Shown in pieces: positions 1 to 9,116 of a stretch of DNA of 64,000 bases; position 1 is the stretch's first letter; every line of letters begins with the position of its first letter. The translations under genes were made by a program, and so were the position numbers. The notes under the pieces were generated by a model. That model saw only the letters and a list, made by a program, of their open reading frames with translations. It was not told the DNA's origin and ran no database searches. The DNA comes from Hyphomicrobium_A sp963722495 (GTDB lineage Bacteria > Pseudomonadota > Alphaproteobacteria > Rhizobiales > Hyphomicrobiaceae), in NCBI GenBank assembly GCA_963722495.1, contig CAVRND010000011.1, positions 186,001 to 250,000 of the forward strand. Direction: 5' to 3'.

Positions 1-261
1 GAAGAGAACGAAGCCGAGCGGGGCAAGCATGACCACCCACTTCAGCGGCGAATTGTAGAGCGCCATGCCGAACTGAGTGAGCTGGCCGTCGGCGCCGACA
101 GCCATCATGCTGGTGAGATAGGCCGTAACGCCCGTCAGAGCCACGCCGGCGGCCATGTAGTTGTAGACGCCGAGCATGTAGGAGCGCAGGCCTTCGTCTA
201 GCGCGGCCCCTGTGCGGGCCGGATAGCCGGATGTTGCGTACCTGGGGTCGAACTGAGCCAT
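1..261 (-). CDS. Bax inhibitor-1/YccA family membrane protein (5' part only)
   Basis: The first 87 residues of a gene that runs off the left edge. The N-terminus (MAQFDPRYATSGYPARTGAA) is followed by LRSYMLGVYNYMAAGVALTG and a first hydrophobic segment, then WVVMLAPLGFVLF at the edge. This short cytoplasmic head followed by a YMLGVYNYM-type first helix is typical of alphaproteobacterial BI-1/YccA proteins, which are multi-pass inner-membrane proteins linked to ion leak and membrane-protease control. An AGGG-type ribosome-binding site lies about 10 bases upstream of the ATG at 261. Identification rests on the N-terminus only. Confidence 0.75.
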   Translation of the reverse strand, partial: MAQFDPRYATSGYPARTGAALDEGLRSYMLGVYNYMAAGVALTGVTAYLTSMMAVGADGQLTQFGMALYNSPLKWVVMLAPLGFVLF

Positions 262-418
262 TTTTGTATCCCTGAGATCCTTTGGTTCGGCAGACTTTGC
301 CAAATCACGCAGGAAATATGCGCCGCCGCCTGACACCTTTCAAGACTTACGAATCTGTACAATTCGCAATAGGCAAAGATTCACCTCGTCCAGAGAATGT
401 CTTGATTTACGAGCCGCT

Positions 419-2992
419 TTACTCGGAGCGCAGGTACGGGACGGCCGGCGCGCGCAGCACCGCCCAGGTGCCTGCACCACCAAAAAGAAAAACGAGCCCC
501 ATCGACAGGCCGAGCGCGAGCGCCACCGCCCCGACCGAGAAGGTGAAGGCGATATGCATCAGTTGCGTGACGATAATTGCCGCCGCCAGGGTGCCGAGGG
601 CCACGGCGAACAGCGCTGTCACCGCCGATAGCAGCAGGTATTCGAGGAAGTGCGAGGTCAGGATGCGCCGGCGGGTTGCACCCAGCGTCTTGAGGATCAC
701 GGCTTCGAGAATGCGCCGCCGCTGCGCCGTAGCCAGGGCGCCCGCCAGCACCAGCGCTCCGGCCAGCAGCGTCACGCTGCCCGCAGCGCGCACCGCCGTC
801 ATGACCTTTGCGAACACGGTGTTGAACGTATCCAGCACGTCCTTCACCCGAATGGCGGTGATCGACGGATAGGCCTTGCTGAGCTCGCGGATCGCCTGGG
901 CTTCGCTCGCCGGCGGCGTGTCGTTCGGCAGCGAGACGGTGACCAGCAGGTTGTAAGGCGCGCCGGCGAGCGTGTTGGGCGAGAACAACATGACGAAGTT
1001 GATCGCCAGGCTCTCCCACTTGACCTCGCGCAGGTTGGCGATAGTCGCCGTTACATTGCGGCCGAGCACGTTGACCGTGACCTTATCGCCGATCTTGAGG
1101 CCAAGCTTGCTGGCAAGGTCGGACTCGAAGGACACCAACGGCTCACCGTCGTAGTCCTTCGGCCACCATTCGCCGGCGATGACGCGCGAGCCCCGCGGCA
1201 CCTCCTCGGAATAGGATAGCCCGCGATCGCCATTGAGCACCCACTGGGCTTCCGGCGGCGCCTTGACGTCCTCGACCGGCACATCGTTGAGACGGACGAG
1301 GCGGCCGCGCAGCATCGGTGCGTCCTCTAGCACGGCGCCCGGCACATCCTTGCGGATCAGCGCGGCCATGGCGTCGAAGTTCTCTTTCGGCACGTCGATC
1401 ACGAAGTAGTCGGGCGAGCTGGTCGGCAGGCGGTCCTCAAGCTCGTTCACAAGCGAAGCGTCCGCCAGCGCCACGGCGACCAGCAGCGACAGCCCGGCGC
1501 CGAGCGACAGCACGACGGAACGCGCCAAGCCTCCCGGCGCCCCGAGATTGCCAAGCGCCAGTGACAGCTCCGGCAGGCGCGGGCGCGGCAGACGGCGTGC
1601 GGCCCAGGTCACGAAGGTGCCGAGCGCGTAGAACACCGCGAACACGACGATGAGGCCGACGCTGAAATAGATGGCGATGCGTTTGGAATCGGAGGTCAGC
1701 ATCGCGAAGGCGACGAGCGCCGCGGCGATGCCGATCGTCGTCACGATCACCCAGGTGCGCGGCAGCGTGCGCTCCGGCGCCACCTCGTCGCGGAACAGCA
1801 TGCTGGCGCTGACGCGTTCGACGCGCCCCAGCGGCCACAACGTGAACAGCAGCGCCACGCCGAAGCCGTAGACGAGCGCCGTGACGATGCTCAGCGGCGT
1901 CACAGTCATCTCGGCCTGGATCGGCAGCATGTCGCCGAACAGTGCGTCGAGCACGACGGGCGCGACGGTGCCGAGCAGGAGACCCAGCACCACGCCCATG
2001 GCCGCCACCGCCAGCACCTGCGTAAGGAAGATGCCGAGCACCATGCGGCTGGTGGCGCCGATGCTCTTCATGGTGGCAATGACCTTGCGGCGCTTGTCGA
2101 TGAAGGTCGCCACCGCGTTGGCAATGCCGACACCGCCGACCAGCAACGCCGTCAAACCGATCAGCGTCAGGAACTGCCGCAGCCGCTCCAGCGTGCGGCT
2201 CACCTGTGGCGAGGGATCGCGCCGGTCGGCGATCGTGAACCCGGCCTCGGGAAGCTCCGCGTCGATCTTCTTACGCAGGCTGACGAGGTCCGCTTCGCTC
2301 GCGGCGGCATCGCCGGTCTTCAGCGCATACCGCCAGCGCACCAGCGTGCCCGGCTTGACCAGACCCAGCTTCTCCAGCGTCGGCTCGGAGACGAACACGC
2401 GCGGTCCGTAGGTCAGGCGGTCGGCGATGCCGTCCGGCTCCGACTTCAGCACGCCGGCGATCTGCACCTGCTCGGAGCCGAGCCCGATGTGATCGCCCAC
2501 CTTCAACTTGAGACGTTCGAGCAGCGTCGGATCGACCACGGCGCCGTCGCGCAACGCCTCCTGCAGCGGCTTGCCGCCCTCGACCTCGACCGTGCCGACC
2601 AGCGGATAGGCTGCGTCGACGCCCTTCAACTCGCCCAGCGCCTGGTCGGCGCCGTCCGGCCGCCGCGCCATCGTGCGCATTGTGGCGGTCTCGCTCACCC
2701 GCCCGAACGTATCGATGACGGCGCGTTCCTCGCCCACCGCCCGTACGTGCGTGCGCGCCAGCGTGGCGTCGCCGCCGAGGATCGCTTCGCCCTGCCGCTC
2801 GAAACCGGCGCGCAGCGCGTCCGACACCGCGCCGACGCCGGTGATGACCATGACGCCCAGCGCCACGCAGGCGATGAAGATGCGGAAGCCGGACAGCCCC
2901 GAGCGCAACTCGCGTCCGGCAATGGCCAGCATCAGCGGCAGCCGCCGTTCGCCGTCGCGCGGCGTCTCTTTGAGCGCTTCGGTCGCCGTCAC
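419..2992 (-). CDS. ABC transporter permease, FtsX/MacB type (YbbP-like)
   Basis: An 857-residue inner-membrane permease with the double FtsX layout of YbbP: an N-terminal helix (FRIFIACVALGVMVITGVGA), a large periplasmic domain, a block of helices with the FtsX core (GVGIANAVATFIDKRRK, MKSIGATSRMV), a second periplasmic domain, and a C-terminal FtsX block (RRRILEAVILKTLGATRRRI). The start chosen is the GTG at 2992, whose GTGA overlaps the stop of the ATPase gene by four bases; a longer frame to 3055 would overlap the ATPase by 67 bases. It pairs with the ATPase upstream. As in Escherichia coli, where ybbA-ybbP diverges from tesA, an esterase gene diverges here. The substrate is not known; export of lipids or another hydrophobic compound is the usual guess. 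Confidence 0.88.
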   Translation of the reverse strand: MTATEALKETPRDGERRLPLMLAIAGRELRSGLSGFRIFIACVALGVMVITGVGAVSDALRAGFERQGEAILGGDATLARTHVRAVGEERAVIDTFGRVSETATMRTMARRPDGADQALGELKGVDAAYPLVGTVEVEGGKPLQEALRDGAVVDPTLLERLKLKVGDHIGLGSEQVQIAGVLKSEPDGIADRLTYGPRVFVSEPTLEKLGLVKPGTLVRWRYALKTGDAAASEADLVSLRKKIDAELPEAGFTIADRRDPSPQVSRTLERLRQFLTLIGLTALLVGGVGIANAVATFIDKRRKVIATMKSIGATSRMVLGIFLTQVLAVAAMGVVLGLLLGTVAPVVLDALFGDMLPIQAEMTVTPLSIVTALVYGFGVALLFTLWPLGRVERVSASMLFRDEVAPERTLPRTWVIVTTIGIAAALVAFAMLTSDSKRIAIYFSVGLIVVFAVFYALGTFVTWAARRLPRPRLPELSLALGNLGAPGGLARSVVLSLGAGLSLLVAVALADASLVNELEDRLPTSSPDYFVIDVPKENFDAMAALIRKDVPGAVLEDAPMLRGRLVRLNDVPVEDVKAPPEAQWVLNGDRGLSYSEEVPRGSRVIAGEWWPKDYDGEPLVSFESDLASKLGLKIGDKVTVNVLGRNVTATIANLREVKWESLAINFVMLFSPNTLAGAPYNLLVTVSLPNDTPPASEAQAIRELSKAYPSITAIRVKDVLDTFNTVFAKVMTAVRAAGSVTLLAGALVLAGALATAQRRRILEAVILKTLGATRRRILTSHFLEYLLLSAVTALFAVALGTLAAAIIVTQLMHIAFTFSVGAVALALGLSMGLVFLFGGAGTWAVLRAPAVPYLRSE

Positions 2993-3726
2993 GAGACGAG
3001 CGCCTCCGTTTGACCTTCGACGCGCCCGTCGGCCATGCGAATGATGCGATCGCACGCGCCGGCCAACTTCTCGTCGTGCGTGACGAGGATCAGCGTCGCC
3101 TCGCGGCGGCGCTGCAGTCCGAACAACAGGTCGATGACGTTGCCGCCGGTCTTGCGGTCGAGATTGCCGGTCGGCTCGTCGGCGAGGATGAGTCGCGGCC
3201 GCCGGCTCAAGGCGCGCGCGATGGCGACGCGCTGCTGCTCGCCGCCCGACAGCTGCGCCGGGAAATGATCGACCCGCTGGCTGAGGCCGACTTCCTGCAG
3301 CAGCTCGCGGGCCGTGGCGAAGGCATCGGCGGCGCCGGCGAACTCCAGCGGCAGCGCCACGTTCTCGAGCGCCGTCATGGTCGGCACGAGATGGAAAGAT
3401 TGGAATACGATGCCGATCTCGGCGCCGCGCATTAGCGCCAGCTCGTCCTCCCCCAGCCCCGAAAGATCGTGTCCCGCGACCTCGACCTTGCCCCCCGTGG
3501 CGCGTTCGAGGCCCGCCATCACCATCAACAGGGACGTCTTGCCGGAGCCGGACGGCCCCACGATGGCCAGCGATTGGCCCTCGCGCGCCTCCAGATCGAC
3601 ATCGCGCAGGATGCTCACTGGCCCAGCGCGGCTGGTAAGAGTGAGACGGACGTCCTTCAAAACGACAATCGGCTTGGTCAAGGTTTCATCTGCTCTTGGC
3701 TGTTGGGGGAGCGACACTTGTCTCAA
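2989..3726 (-). CDS. ABC transporter ATP-binding protein (YbbA/LolD-like)
   Basis: The nucleotide-binding subunit for the adjoining FtsX-type permease. It shows Walker A GPSGSGKT (about residues 57-64), a Q-loop in VFQSFHLVP, the signature LSGGEQQ (about 159-165), Walker B LILADEP and the H-loop in LVTHD. The length (245 residues) and the motif spacing match the MacB/LolD/YbbA group. The start is uncertain: the frame opens with TTG (3726), GTG (3717) or TTG (3681) and has no in-frame ATG, while an out-of-frame ATG-AAA-CC just upstream of the TTG at 3681 would be a natural start if one base in this region is wrong. It is translationally coupled to the permease. Confidence 0.9.
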   Translation of the reverse strand: MRQVSLPQQPRADETLTKPIVVLKDVRLTLTSRAGPVSILRDVDLEAREGQSLAIVGPSGSGKTSLLMVMAGLERATGGKVEVAGHDLSGLGEDELALMRGAEIGIVFQSFHLVPTMTALENVALPLEFAGAADAFATARELLQEVGLSQRVDHFPAQLSGGEQQRVAIARALSRRPRLILADEPTGNLDRKTGGNVIDLLFGLQRRREATLILVTHDEKLAGACDRIIRMADGRVEGQTEALVS

Positions 3727-3779
3727 CTTGACGGCGCCTTTACGTCATAGGGCCGTCTCTGAGTTGCCGAGGGAGAAGC

Positions 3780-4511
3780 ATGAAGCCGATGTTTGGAAGA
3801 CGCAACGTGTTTGCGCCTACACAGGTGGTGTCCGCATCAGCGCTCGTCAACGTGCTGACAGGCTTTCTGCTTTTGGCTTCCGCCACATTCGCGAGCGCCC
3901 AGTTGACGACTGCCACAGCCGAAACGAGCAAACCCATCCGCATTGTCGCGTTCGGGGATAGCCTCTCGGCCGGTTACGGCCTGCGGCCGAGCCAATCGTT
4001 TCCCGCCCAGTTGCAGAAGGAATTGAAGGCGCGCGGCCACAATGTCGTGGTCGACAACGCCGGCGTCTCCGGCGACACTTCCGCCGCGGGCCTCGCCCGC
4101 ATCGCCTGGGCCATCGGCGATGACGCCGACGCCGTCATCGTCGAGTTCGGCGCCAACGACGCGCTGCGCGGCATCAGTCCCAAGGTGACGCGCGAGAACA
4201 TGCAGAAGATCATCGCCAAGCTGAGCGCCAAGCGCATCCCCACGCTGCTCACCGGCATGCGCTCGCCGACCAACTGGGGCGACAACTACGCCGAGGACTT
4301 CGACGCCATCTTTCCGGATCTGGCGAAGGAGCACAGCCTGATCTTTTATCCGTTCTTCCTCGACGGCGTGGTCTTCGATTCCAAGCTCAATCAGCAGGAC
4401 GGCATCCATCCGAACGCGAAGGGAGTGGCCGCCATCGTCAAGGCGATCCTGCCGCGGGTCGAAGAGCTGATCGCCAAAGCGGAAGCGCAACGCGCCGCCC
4501 CGAAGAGCTGA
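3780..4511 (+). CDS. tesA: Arylesterase / lysophospholipase, GDSL family (TesA)
   Basis: A periplasmic SGNH-type esterase of 243 residues. A hydrophobic segment ending near ASA-40 looks like a signal peptide. The SGNH blocks are complete: GDSLSAGYG (nucleophile Ser about 61), a Gly in the second block, GAND (about 124-127) and DGIHPNAKG, which supplies the Asp/His pair (about 207 and 210). TesA-type enzymes hydrolyse acyl-CoA, aryl esters and lysophospholipids. The gene diverges from the YbbA/YbbP-like transporter, an arrangement kept in many proteobacteria. The 53 bp gap must hold both promoters. The following gene, thpR, is only 20 bases downstream and may be co-transcribed. Confidence 0.9.
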   Translation: MKPMFGRRNVFAPTQVVSASALVNVLTGFLLLASATFASAQLTTATAETSKPIRIVAFGDSLSAGYGLRPSQSFPAQLQKELKARGHNVVVDNAGVSGDTSAAGLARIAWAIGDDADAVIVEFGANDALRGISPKVTRENMQKIIAKLSAKRIPTLLTGMRSPTNWGDNYAEDFDAIFPDLAKEHSLIFYPFFLDGVVFDSKLNQQDGIHPNAKGVAAIVKAILPRVEELIAKAEAQRAAPKS

Positions 4512-4531
4512 AACCTGAAGGGCCGCATGCC

Positions 4532-5107
4532 ATGCCGCGCCTGTTCACGGGCATCGAGATTCCCGACGAGATCCGCGAGGAGATCGCGCGCCTCAAGGTG
4601 CCGCTGCCCGGCGGCCGCTGGACCGAGCCCGATAACCTGCATCTGACGCTGCGCTTCGTCGGCGACATCGACAAGCCGCACGCGCGCGAGTTCTCCGACC
4701 GGCTGGCGGCGATCGAATTGGACGTGTTCGAGCTGCGTCTTGCCGGGCTCGGCGTGTTCGGCGGCAACGAGCCGCGCTCCATCTGGGCCGGCGTCGAAGA
4801 CTCGCGGGCACTCGAGGCATTGGCGCGCGCCAACGACCGGGCGGCGCGGCTCGCAGGGCTGCCGCCCGACGGACGCCAGTTCAAACCGCACGTCACGCTG
4901 GCGCGCATCAAGTACGCCGGCCCCGACGAGATCGCGCGCGTGCTGCAGCGGATCGGCGCCTTCCGCTCGCGGCCGTTCTTCGTCTCGCGCTTCGTGCTGT
5001 TCTCCGCCAAGCCGAAGACCGGCGGCGGACCCTATGCGGTGGAAGAAGCCTTCCCCCTGCGCGGCGGCGAATTCGCCGACTACCCCGACCTCGACGAGCG
5101 CTGGTAG
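4532..5107 (+). CDS. thpR: RNA 2',3'-cyclic phosphodiesterase (ThpR)
   Basis: A 191-residue member of the 2H phosphoesterase superfamily. Both catalytic HxT motifs are present: HLTLRF (His about 37) and HVTLARIK (His about 120), with the usual spacing of roughly 80 residues. The N-terminus MPRLFTGIEIP matches the family opening (RLFxAIxxP). The enzyme opens 2',3'-cyclic phosphates on RNA to 2'-phosphates and was first described as a 2'-5' RNA ligase. It is cytoplasmic and closely follows tesA. Confidence 0.9.
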   Translation: MPRLFTGIEIPDEIREEIARLKVPLPGGRWTEPDNLHLTLRFVGDIDKPHAREFSDRLAAIELDVFELRLAGLGVFGGNEPRSIWAGVEDSRALEALARANDRAARLAGLPPDGRQFKPHVTLARIKYAGPDEIARVLQRIGAFRSRPFFVSRFVLFSAKPKTGGGPYAVEEAFPLRGGEFADYPDLDERW

Positions 5108-5156
5108 CCGGCTCGCAACTATTCATCAACCGCTCCCTGAGAGGTCCCGCCACTTT

Positions 5157-5328
5157 CCGTCATCCCGGCGTCATGGCGAAGCCATGCTCCGCTTGGACGG
5201 CCGGGACCCGCGCAAGTCGCCGCCTCCGCGACGGTAGGATGATCGGCACGAGCCGCCGCGTGTCACCTCAAGTCGCGAAGAGCGTTTGCTGAAACTGGCG
5301 TGGATCCCGCTCTACAGCGGGATGACGG
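5157..5328. repeat. REP-like palindromic element between thpR and the DUF2865 gene
   Basis: The gap is bounded by an 11 bp perfect inverted repeat, CCGTCATCCCG (5157-5167) and CGGGATGACGG (5318-5328). Inside are a shorter hairpin (ATCCCGCT/AGCGGGAT, about 5304-5323) and a 29 bp stretch (5170-5198) that recurs in opposite orientation at 12784-12812 with 26 of 29 bases matching. No gene is visible. The CGTCATCCCG ends resemble intergenic palindromes common in alphaproteobacteria. It may form a long stem in the transcript or be a non-autonomous mobile repeat. Confidence 0.6.
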
Positions 5329-5352
5329 TTAATTGCGGTGGCCGACGAAGAC

Positions 5353-6057
5353 TCAATACCGGCGGACGCCGCCGGCCCAGGGGGTTTGTTGCGGACCGTC
5401 GCTCTCGCGCTGCAGGTAGGCCTCGATCTCGCCGCCACCGTCGCCTTGCCAGCCCTCGGCGGCACCGACGGCCTGGCCGGCGTAGCGCCGCTCACCGCTG
5501 CTGCGCATCTCTGCCAGCGCGGCCGCCTCGTCCTTGTAGCCCTGGTGGCGCGCCGCGGTTTCCGCCGACCAAGGTGCGGGTTTGCACGTGCAGCCCTGCA
5601 CCAACGTCTTGCGATAGAGAAACGCCGTCGGCAGCTGCGCGTACGGCCGCCCGGCCATGTCGACCATCGTCTCAACGCTGCCGCCGCTGGTCGGGTAGTA
5701 GAACAGCTTCGCCTCGCCGTCGCAGCGCGCCGAGCACGCGCGCGCATCGCTGTGCAGCCGCTCGCGACCGACGCTGTCGCCGATGGGAAAATAAAAGCCG
5801 TCGCAGGTGCGCACGCACAGCGTCCGGTACTTGGCGTAGTCCTGCGGGAAGCCGCTGTCGCCGTAGCCGCGACCATAGTCGAGCTGCTGTCCGCCGAAGC
5901 CGAAGTTGAAGGTCGGCGGCTCGATGCGTTCGGAGCGGCGCGAGGCGCCCCAGCCGAACAGCTTCCTAAAAAAGCCCTCGGCAGTCGCCGGTTGATAGGC
6001 CGAAGTCAGCGCCGCAACGGCACCGCACGCGAGCATGGCTAGACGGGAAGGACGCAT
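5353..6057 (-). CDS. DUF2865 domain-containing secreted protein
   Basis: A 234-residue protein with a signal peptide (MRPSRLAMLACGAVAALTSA). The body holds the conserved DUF2865 block around CVRTCDGFYFPIGDS, then ERLHSDARACSARCDGEA and LFYYPTSGG, and GCTCKP further on: a cysteine-rich arrangement expected to form disulfides in the periplasm. DUF2865 is found mainly in Hyphomicrobiales and its function is unknown. The start at 6057 was chosen because the signal peptide begins there; the open frame upstream runs into the oxidoreductase gene. The 89 bp gap to that gene leaves room for a separate promoter. Confidence 0.75.
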   Translation of the reverse strand: MRPSRLAMLACGAVAALTSAYQPATAEGFFRKLFGWGASRRSERIEPPTFNFGFGGQQLDYGRGYGDSGFPQDYAKYRTLCVRTCDGFYFPIGDSVGRERLHSDARACSARCDGEAKLFYYPTSGGSVETMVDMAGRPYAQLPTAFLYRKTLVQGCTCKPAPWSAETAARHQGYKDEAAALAEMRSSGERRYAGQAVGAAEGWQGDGGGEIEAYLQRESDGPQQTPWAGGVRRY

Positions 6058-6146
6058 CGGCACTCTGACGCTGTCGACTGAACTGGAGCGCGCAGCATCG
6101 CCGCAACATGGCAAACAATCTCTGAACGCCAGTGCCGATTTCGCAA

Positions 6147-7121
6147 TTAAAGCGTAAGAACGACCTTGCCGACGGCTTCGCGCCGGTCGAGCACGGCGAT
6201 GGCCTCGCGGATCTCGGCGAGCGGATAGGTGCCGTGGATGCGCGGGTTGAGCCGCCCCTCCGCCACCCAATCGAGCACCTGGCGCATGTTGGCGCGATGG
6301 CCTTCCGGGTCGCGCTTTACCGCTTCGCCCCAGAACACCCCGATCGCCTCGCATCCTTTAAGGAGCAGCAGGTTGAGCGGGATTTTCGGGATGTCGCCGG
6401 AGGCAAAGCCGACGACCAGGAAGCGGCCGTGCCATGCCGTGGCGCGCAACGCGGCCTCGGATGAATCTCCGCCGACGCAGTCGTAGACGACGTCGACGCC
6501 GCGGCCGCCGGTGAGCGCGCGCAAGCCCTCCTTGAGATCGTAGGCACCGTAGTCGACCGCCTCGTCGGCGCCGTGCTCGCGCGTCACGGCGAGCTTCTCC
6601 GGCGAGGAGGCGACGGCGATAACGCGTGCCCCCATCAGCTTGGCGATCTCCACCGCCGCAAGTCCGGCTCCCCCCGCTGCGCCGAGCACCGCGACGGTCT
6701 CGCCGCTGCGCAGGCGCGCACGGTCCTTCAGCCCGTGGCTGGCGGTGCCGTAGGTCACCGAGACGCCGGCGGCGACCTCGTCGCTGACCCCCGCGGGGAT
6801 CGGCACCAGCGCCTCCGCCTTGGCGACGACCTTCTCGCGCGCGCCGCCCCAGCCGAGGTACGCCATCACGCGATCGCCGACCTTCACGCCGCTCACGCCT
6901 GCTCCCAGCGCCTCCACGACGCCCGCCACCTCGGCCGACGGCGAGAACGGCAGCTCCGGCTTTGCCTGGTATTTGCCGCGCGTGATCAGCGTGTCGAAGA
7001 AGTTGAGCGCCGCGGCCTTAACCGCGATCAGAACCTCGCCTGGGCCCGGCTGCGGCGCCGCGATCTCCTCGACGACGAGCCCAGCCGGCCCGTCGAGGCT
7101 CTTGCAAAGCGCCGCTTTCAT
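6147..7121 (-). CDS. NADPH:quinone oxidoreductase-family zinc-free alcohol dehydrogenase
   Basis: A 324-residue member of the medium-chain dehydrogenase/reductase superfamily. The N-terminal GroES-like domain has ALNFFDTLITRGKYQ and GDRVMAYLGWGG. The Rossmann domain carries the nucleotide-binding GAAGGAGLAAVEIAKL (about 147-162) followed by VIAVASSPEKL. The cysteine and histidine ligands of zinc alcohol dehydrogenases are absent, as expected for QOR-type enzymes that reduce quinones or enoyl substrates with NADPH. The true substrate cannot be read from the sequence. It is a likely single-gene unit divergent from the RNA methyltransferase gene. Confidence 0.87.
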   Translation of the reverse strand: MKAALCKSLDGPAGLVVEEIAAPQPGPGEVLIAVKAAALNFFDTLITRGKYQAKPELPFSPSAEVAGVVEALGAGVSGVKVGDRVMAYLGWGGAREKVVAKAEALVPIPAGVSDEVAAGVSVTYGTASHGLKDRARLRSGETVAVLGAAGGAGLAAVEIAKLMGARVIAVASSPEKLAVTREHGADEAVDYGAYDLKEGLRALTGGRGVDVVYDCVGGDSSEAALRATAWHGRFLVVGFASGDIPKIPLNLLLLKGCEAIGVFWGEAVKRDPEGHRANMRQVLDWVAEGRLNPRIHGTYPLAEIREAIAVLDRREAVGKVVLTL

Positions 7122-7215
7122 GTAAAACCTCCCGCCGGCAGGGCAATTTCATTCGCCACTGCCCTTCCACCATGACCTGAAGTCCGCCGCAAGCGGGTGC
7201 CGACCGAGTACCTCG

Positions 7216-7767
7216 ATGACCGACATGCCCGCCCCCAACTGGCCGCCGACCGCCCGAGGCTACTTCGCCATCGGCGCCGAGCGCATGTCGAAGTCGCTCA
7301 ACCTCGGCAACCTCATGCGCTCCGCACACGGCTTCGGGGCGAGCTTCACCTTTACCGTCGGCGCCACCTATCGTGCGCTGGAAGCCTTCGCCGATACGTC
7401 GAAAAGCCAGCTGCATCTGCCGCATTACAACTGGTCGACGCTCGAGGACATGGCGCTGCCGCAGGGCTGCAAGCTGGTCGGCATCGAGCTGATCGACAAT
7501 GCAATCGATTTGCCGAGCTTCCGGCATCCGTTGCGGGCCGCCTACGTGCTCGGCCCCGAGCAGGGCTCGCTGTCGGACAAACTCTTGGCACGATGCGATT
7601 ATGTGGTGCGCATTCCGACCAGCTTTTGCGTCAATGTCGCCATGGCGGGTGCCATCGTCATGTACGACCGCACGCGTACGCTCGCCCGCTTCGCCGACCG
7701 CCCGATGCGCGAAGGTGGTCCCGCGGCTCCTGCCGCGCCCCGGGTGCGAACAACCAAGACCACCTGA
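7216..7767 (+). CDS. RNA methyltransferase, SpoU/TrmH (SPOUT) family
   Basis: A 183-residue SPOUT-fold methyltransferase. The knot that binds S-adenosylmethionine is marked by YVLGPEQGSLS (about 110-120, motif 2) and IPTSFCVNVAMAGAIVMYDR (about 133-152, motif 3), and LGNLMRSAHGF matches SpoU motif 1 (N--R-A--FG). It is a short catalytic-domain form, suggesting 2'-O-methylation of a tRNA or rRNA, but the target base cannot be assigned. It stands alone between a divergent oxidoreductase gene and the IalB-like gene. Confidence 0.88.
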   Translation: MTDMPAPNWPPTARGYFAIGAERMSKSLNLGNLMRSAHGFGASFTFTVGATYRALEAFADTSKSQLHLPHYNWSTLEDMALPQGCKLVGIELIDNAIDLPSFRHPLRAAYVLGPEQGSLSDKLLARCDYVVRIPTSFCVNVAMAGAIVMYDRTRTLARFADRPMREGGPAAPAAPRVRTTKTT

Positions 7768-7925
7768 GCCGCCACTGCCTGAATAGCTGAATTCAATCGG
7801 CAATCCCGCCCGGCGGCCCAGTTCAAAAGGTTGAACCACAGGCAAATCCGTCGGGAATGATGACAGCTGCCCGGAAGGGTGCATATGCTGATGCAAAATG
7901 GCGTTCGATTGGGGAGGGGAGCCTC

Positions 7926-8435
7926 GTGCGCACCACAAGCATCGCGGCCGGCGCCGCAGCACTGACGTCGTTGCTGGCTTTCGCGGCAGCGGCACAAACC
8001 GTCGAGCAAGTCGAAAAACAAGGGGCGTGGACGCTGTACGCCGACAAGGCGACGCCTAAGGCGGTGTGCTTCATCGCTGCCCAGCCGCAGGCCGTCGAGC
8101 CGCTCGGCGCCAACCGCGGTCCAATCTTCTTTTACATCACCGCCTGGCCGAAGGACGGCGTGAAGGCCGAGCCGAGCATCAAGGTCGGTTTCCCGGTGAA
8201 GCCCGAGGCGGACATGACCGTCACCGTCGGCACCGACACCTTCAAGCTGTTCATCAAGGGCGAGCGCGGCTTCGTTTCCGATCCGACCGAAGAGCTGAAG
8301 CTGGTCGAGGCGCTGAAGAAAGGCTCGAACGCCTTCGTCAAAGCCACCTCCGCTCGCGGCACGGCGACGACCGACACCTATTCGCTGTCGGGTCTCGCCA
8401 CCGCCATCGATAAACTCGCCGCCACCTGCCCGTAA
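7926..8435 (+). CDS. Invasion-associated locus B (IalB)-like secreted protein
   Basis: A predicted periplasmic protein of 169 residues. The start chosen is the GTG at 7926, preceded by a strong GGGAGGGGA ribosome-binding site; an upstream ATG at 7857 would add a non-signal-like leader. A signal peptide (SIAAGAAALTSLLAFAAAAQ) is followed by GAWTLYADKATPKAVCFIAA, one cysteine there and one near the C-terminus (AATCP), the pair expected in IalB-type domains. FFYITAWP and VGTDTFKLFIKGERGFV look like beta strands. IalB was named in Bartonella, but the family is widespread in non-pathogenic Hyphomicrobiales and its role is unclear. It is convergent with smr, three bases apart. Confidence 0.65.
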   Translation: MRTTSIAAGAAALTSLLAFAAAAQTVEQVEKQGAWTLYADKATPKAVCFIAAQPQAVEPLGANRGPIFFYITAWPKDGVKAEPSIKVGFPVKPEADMTVTVGTDTFKLFIKGERGFVSDPTEELKLVEALKKGSNAFVKATSARGTATTDTYSLSGLATAIDKLAATCP

Positions 8436-8438
8436 CGA

Positions 8439-9116
8439 TCAGTCGTCGTCGCCGGGGCGGGCGTTGCGCTTGCGCAGGTGGACGTAGAGCGCGCCCTCGC
8501 CGCCGTGGCGGATGGCGGCGGTCGTAAAGCCGATGACGATGCCGGCGAGCTCAGGCTCGCCCAGCCAACGCGGCACGTTGCGCCTCAATACGCCGCGCTC
8601 GAAACCTTCGCGCTCCATGCGCTCATCCAGCGCCGTGCGCGCCGGCGCACCCTTGCCGGTGATCACCAGCACCCAGCGCTTGCCCTCGGCATGGCCGCGT
8701 TTCAGGAAGCGGCGTAGCGCGTCATGCGCTTCGCTCTGGCGCATGCCGTGCAAGTCGATGCGCCCGTCGATCTCGATGCGCCCCGAGCTGAGCTTGCGCG
8801 CCTTGCGCCGCTCCAGCGCGATGGGCGCCGGCGCGGGCGGCGGCAACGTCACCTTGGATTTGGGAGGCAGAGGTGGCACCGCCGCGGGCGGCTTTTTCGG
8901 CGGTGCGGGCTTAGCGATCTCGCGCTTGCCGGCGCCGGGCTCGCCGTCGTTGTCCTCGAGCGCGGCATGTACGCGCCCCTTCTTGCCTTTGATCGGTTGC
9001 AGGCTGGCGGCGGTGTGCTCCCACAGCGCGCGTTCCTCATGCGACAGCCGGGCGGCGCCCTTCTTGCCCGGCGGCGGCTTCAGAGGCCGTCCCCGCCCTT
9101 GACGGTCGTCTGCCAT
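8439..9116 (-). CDS. Smr/MutS2-C domain protein
   Basis: A 225-residue protein with a Smr domain at the C-terminus: DLHGMRQSEAHDALRRFL, VLVITGKGAPA and RHGGEGALYVHLRKR are the DLHG, GKG and HGGxGAxYVxLR motifs of the family. The N-terminal half is low-complexity, rich in Pro, Lys and Ala, as in alphaproteobacterial Smr proteins located after mltA. Smr domains are nicking endonucleases or RNA-cleaving domains; the cellular role here is unproven. Its start overlaps the end of mltA by 37 bases, so mltA-smr are probably one operon. Confidence 0.88.
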   Translation of the reverse strand: MADDRQGRGRPLKPPPGKKGAARLSHEERALWEHTAASLQPIKGKKGRVHAALEDNDGEPGAGKREIAKPAPPKKPPAAVPPLPPKSKVTLPPPAPAPIALERRKARKLSSGRIEIDGRIDLHGMRQSEAHDALRRFLKRGHAEGKRWVLVITGKGAPARTALDERMEREGFERGVLRRNVPRWLGEPELAGIVIGFTTAAIRHGGEGALYVHLRKRNARPGDDD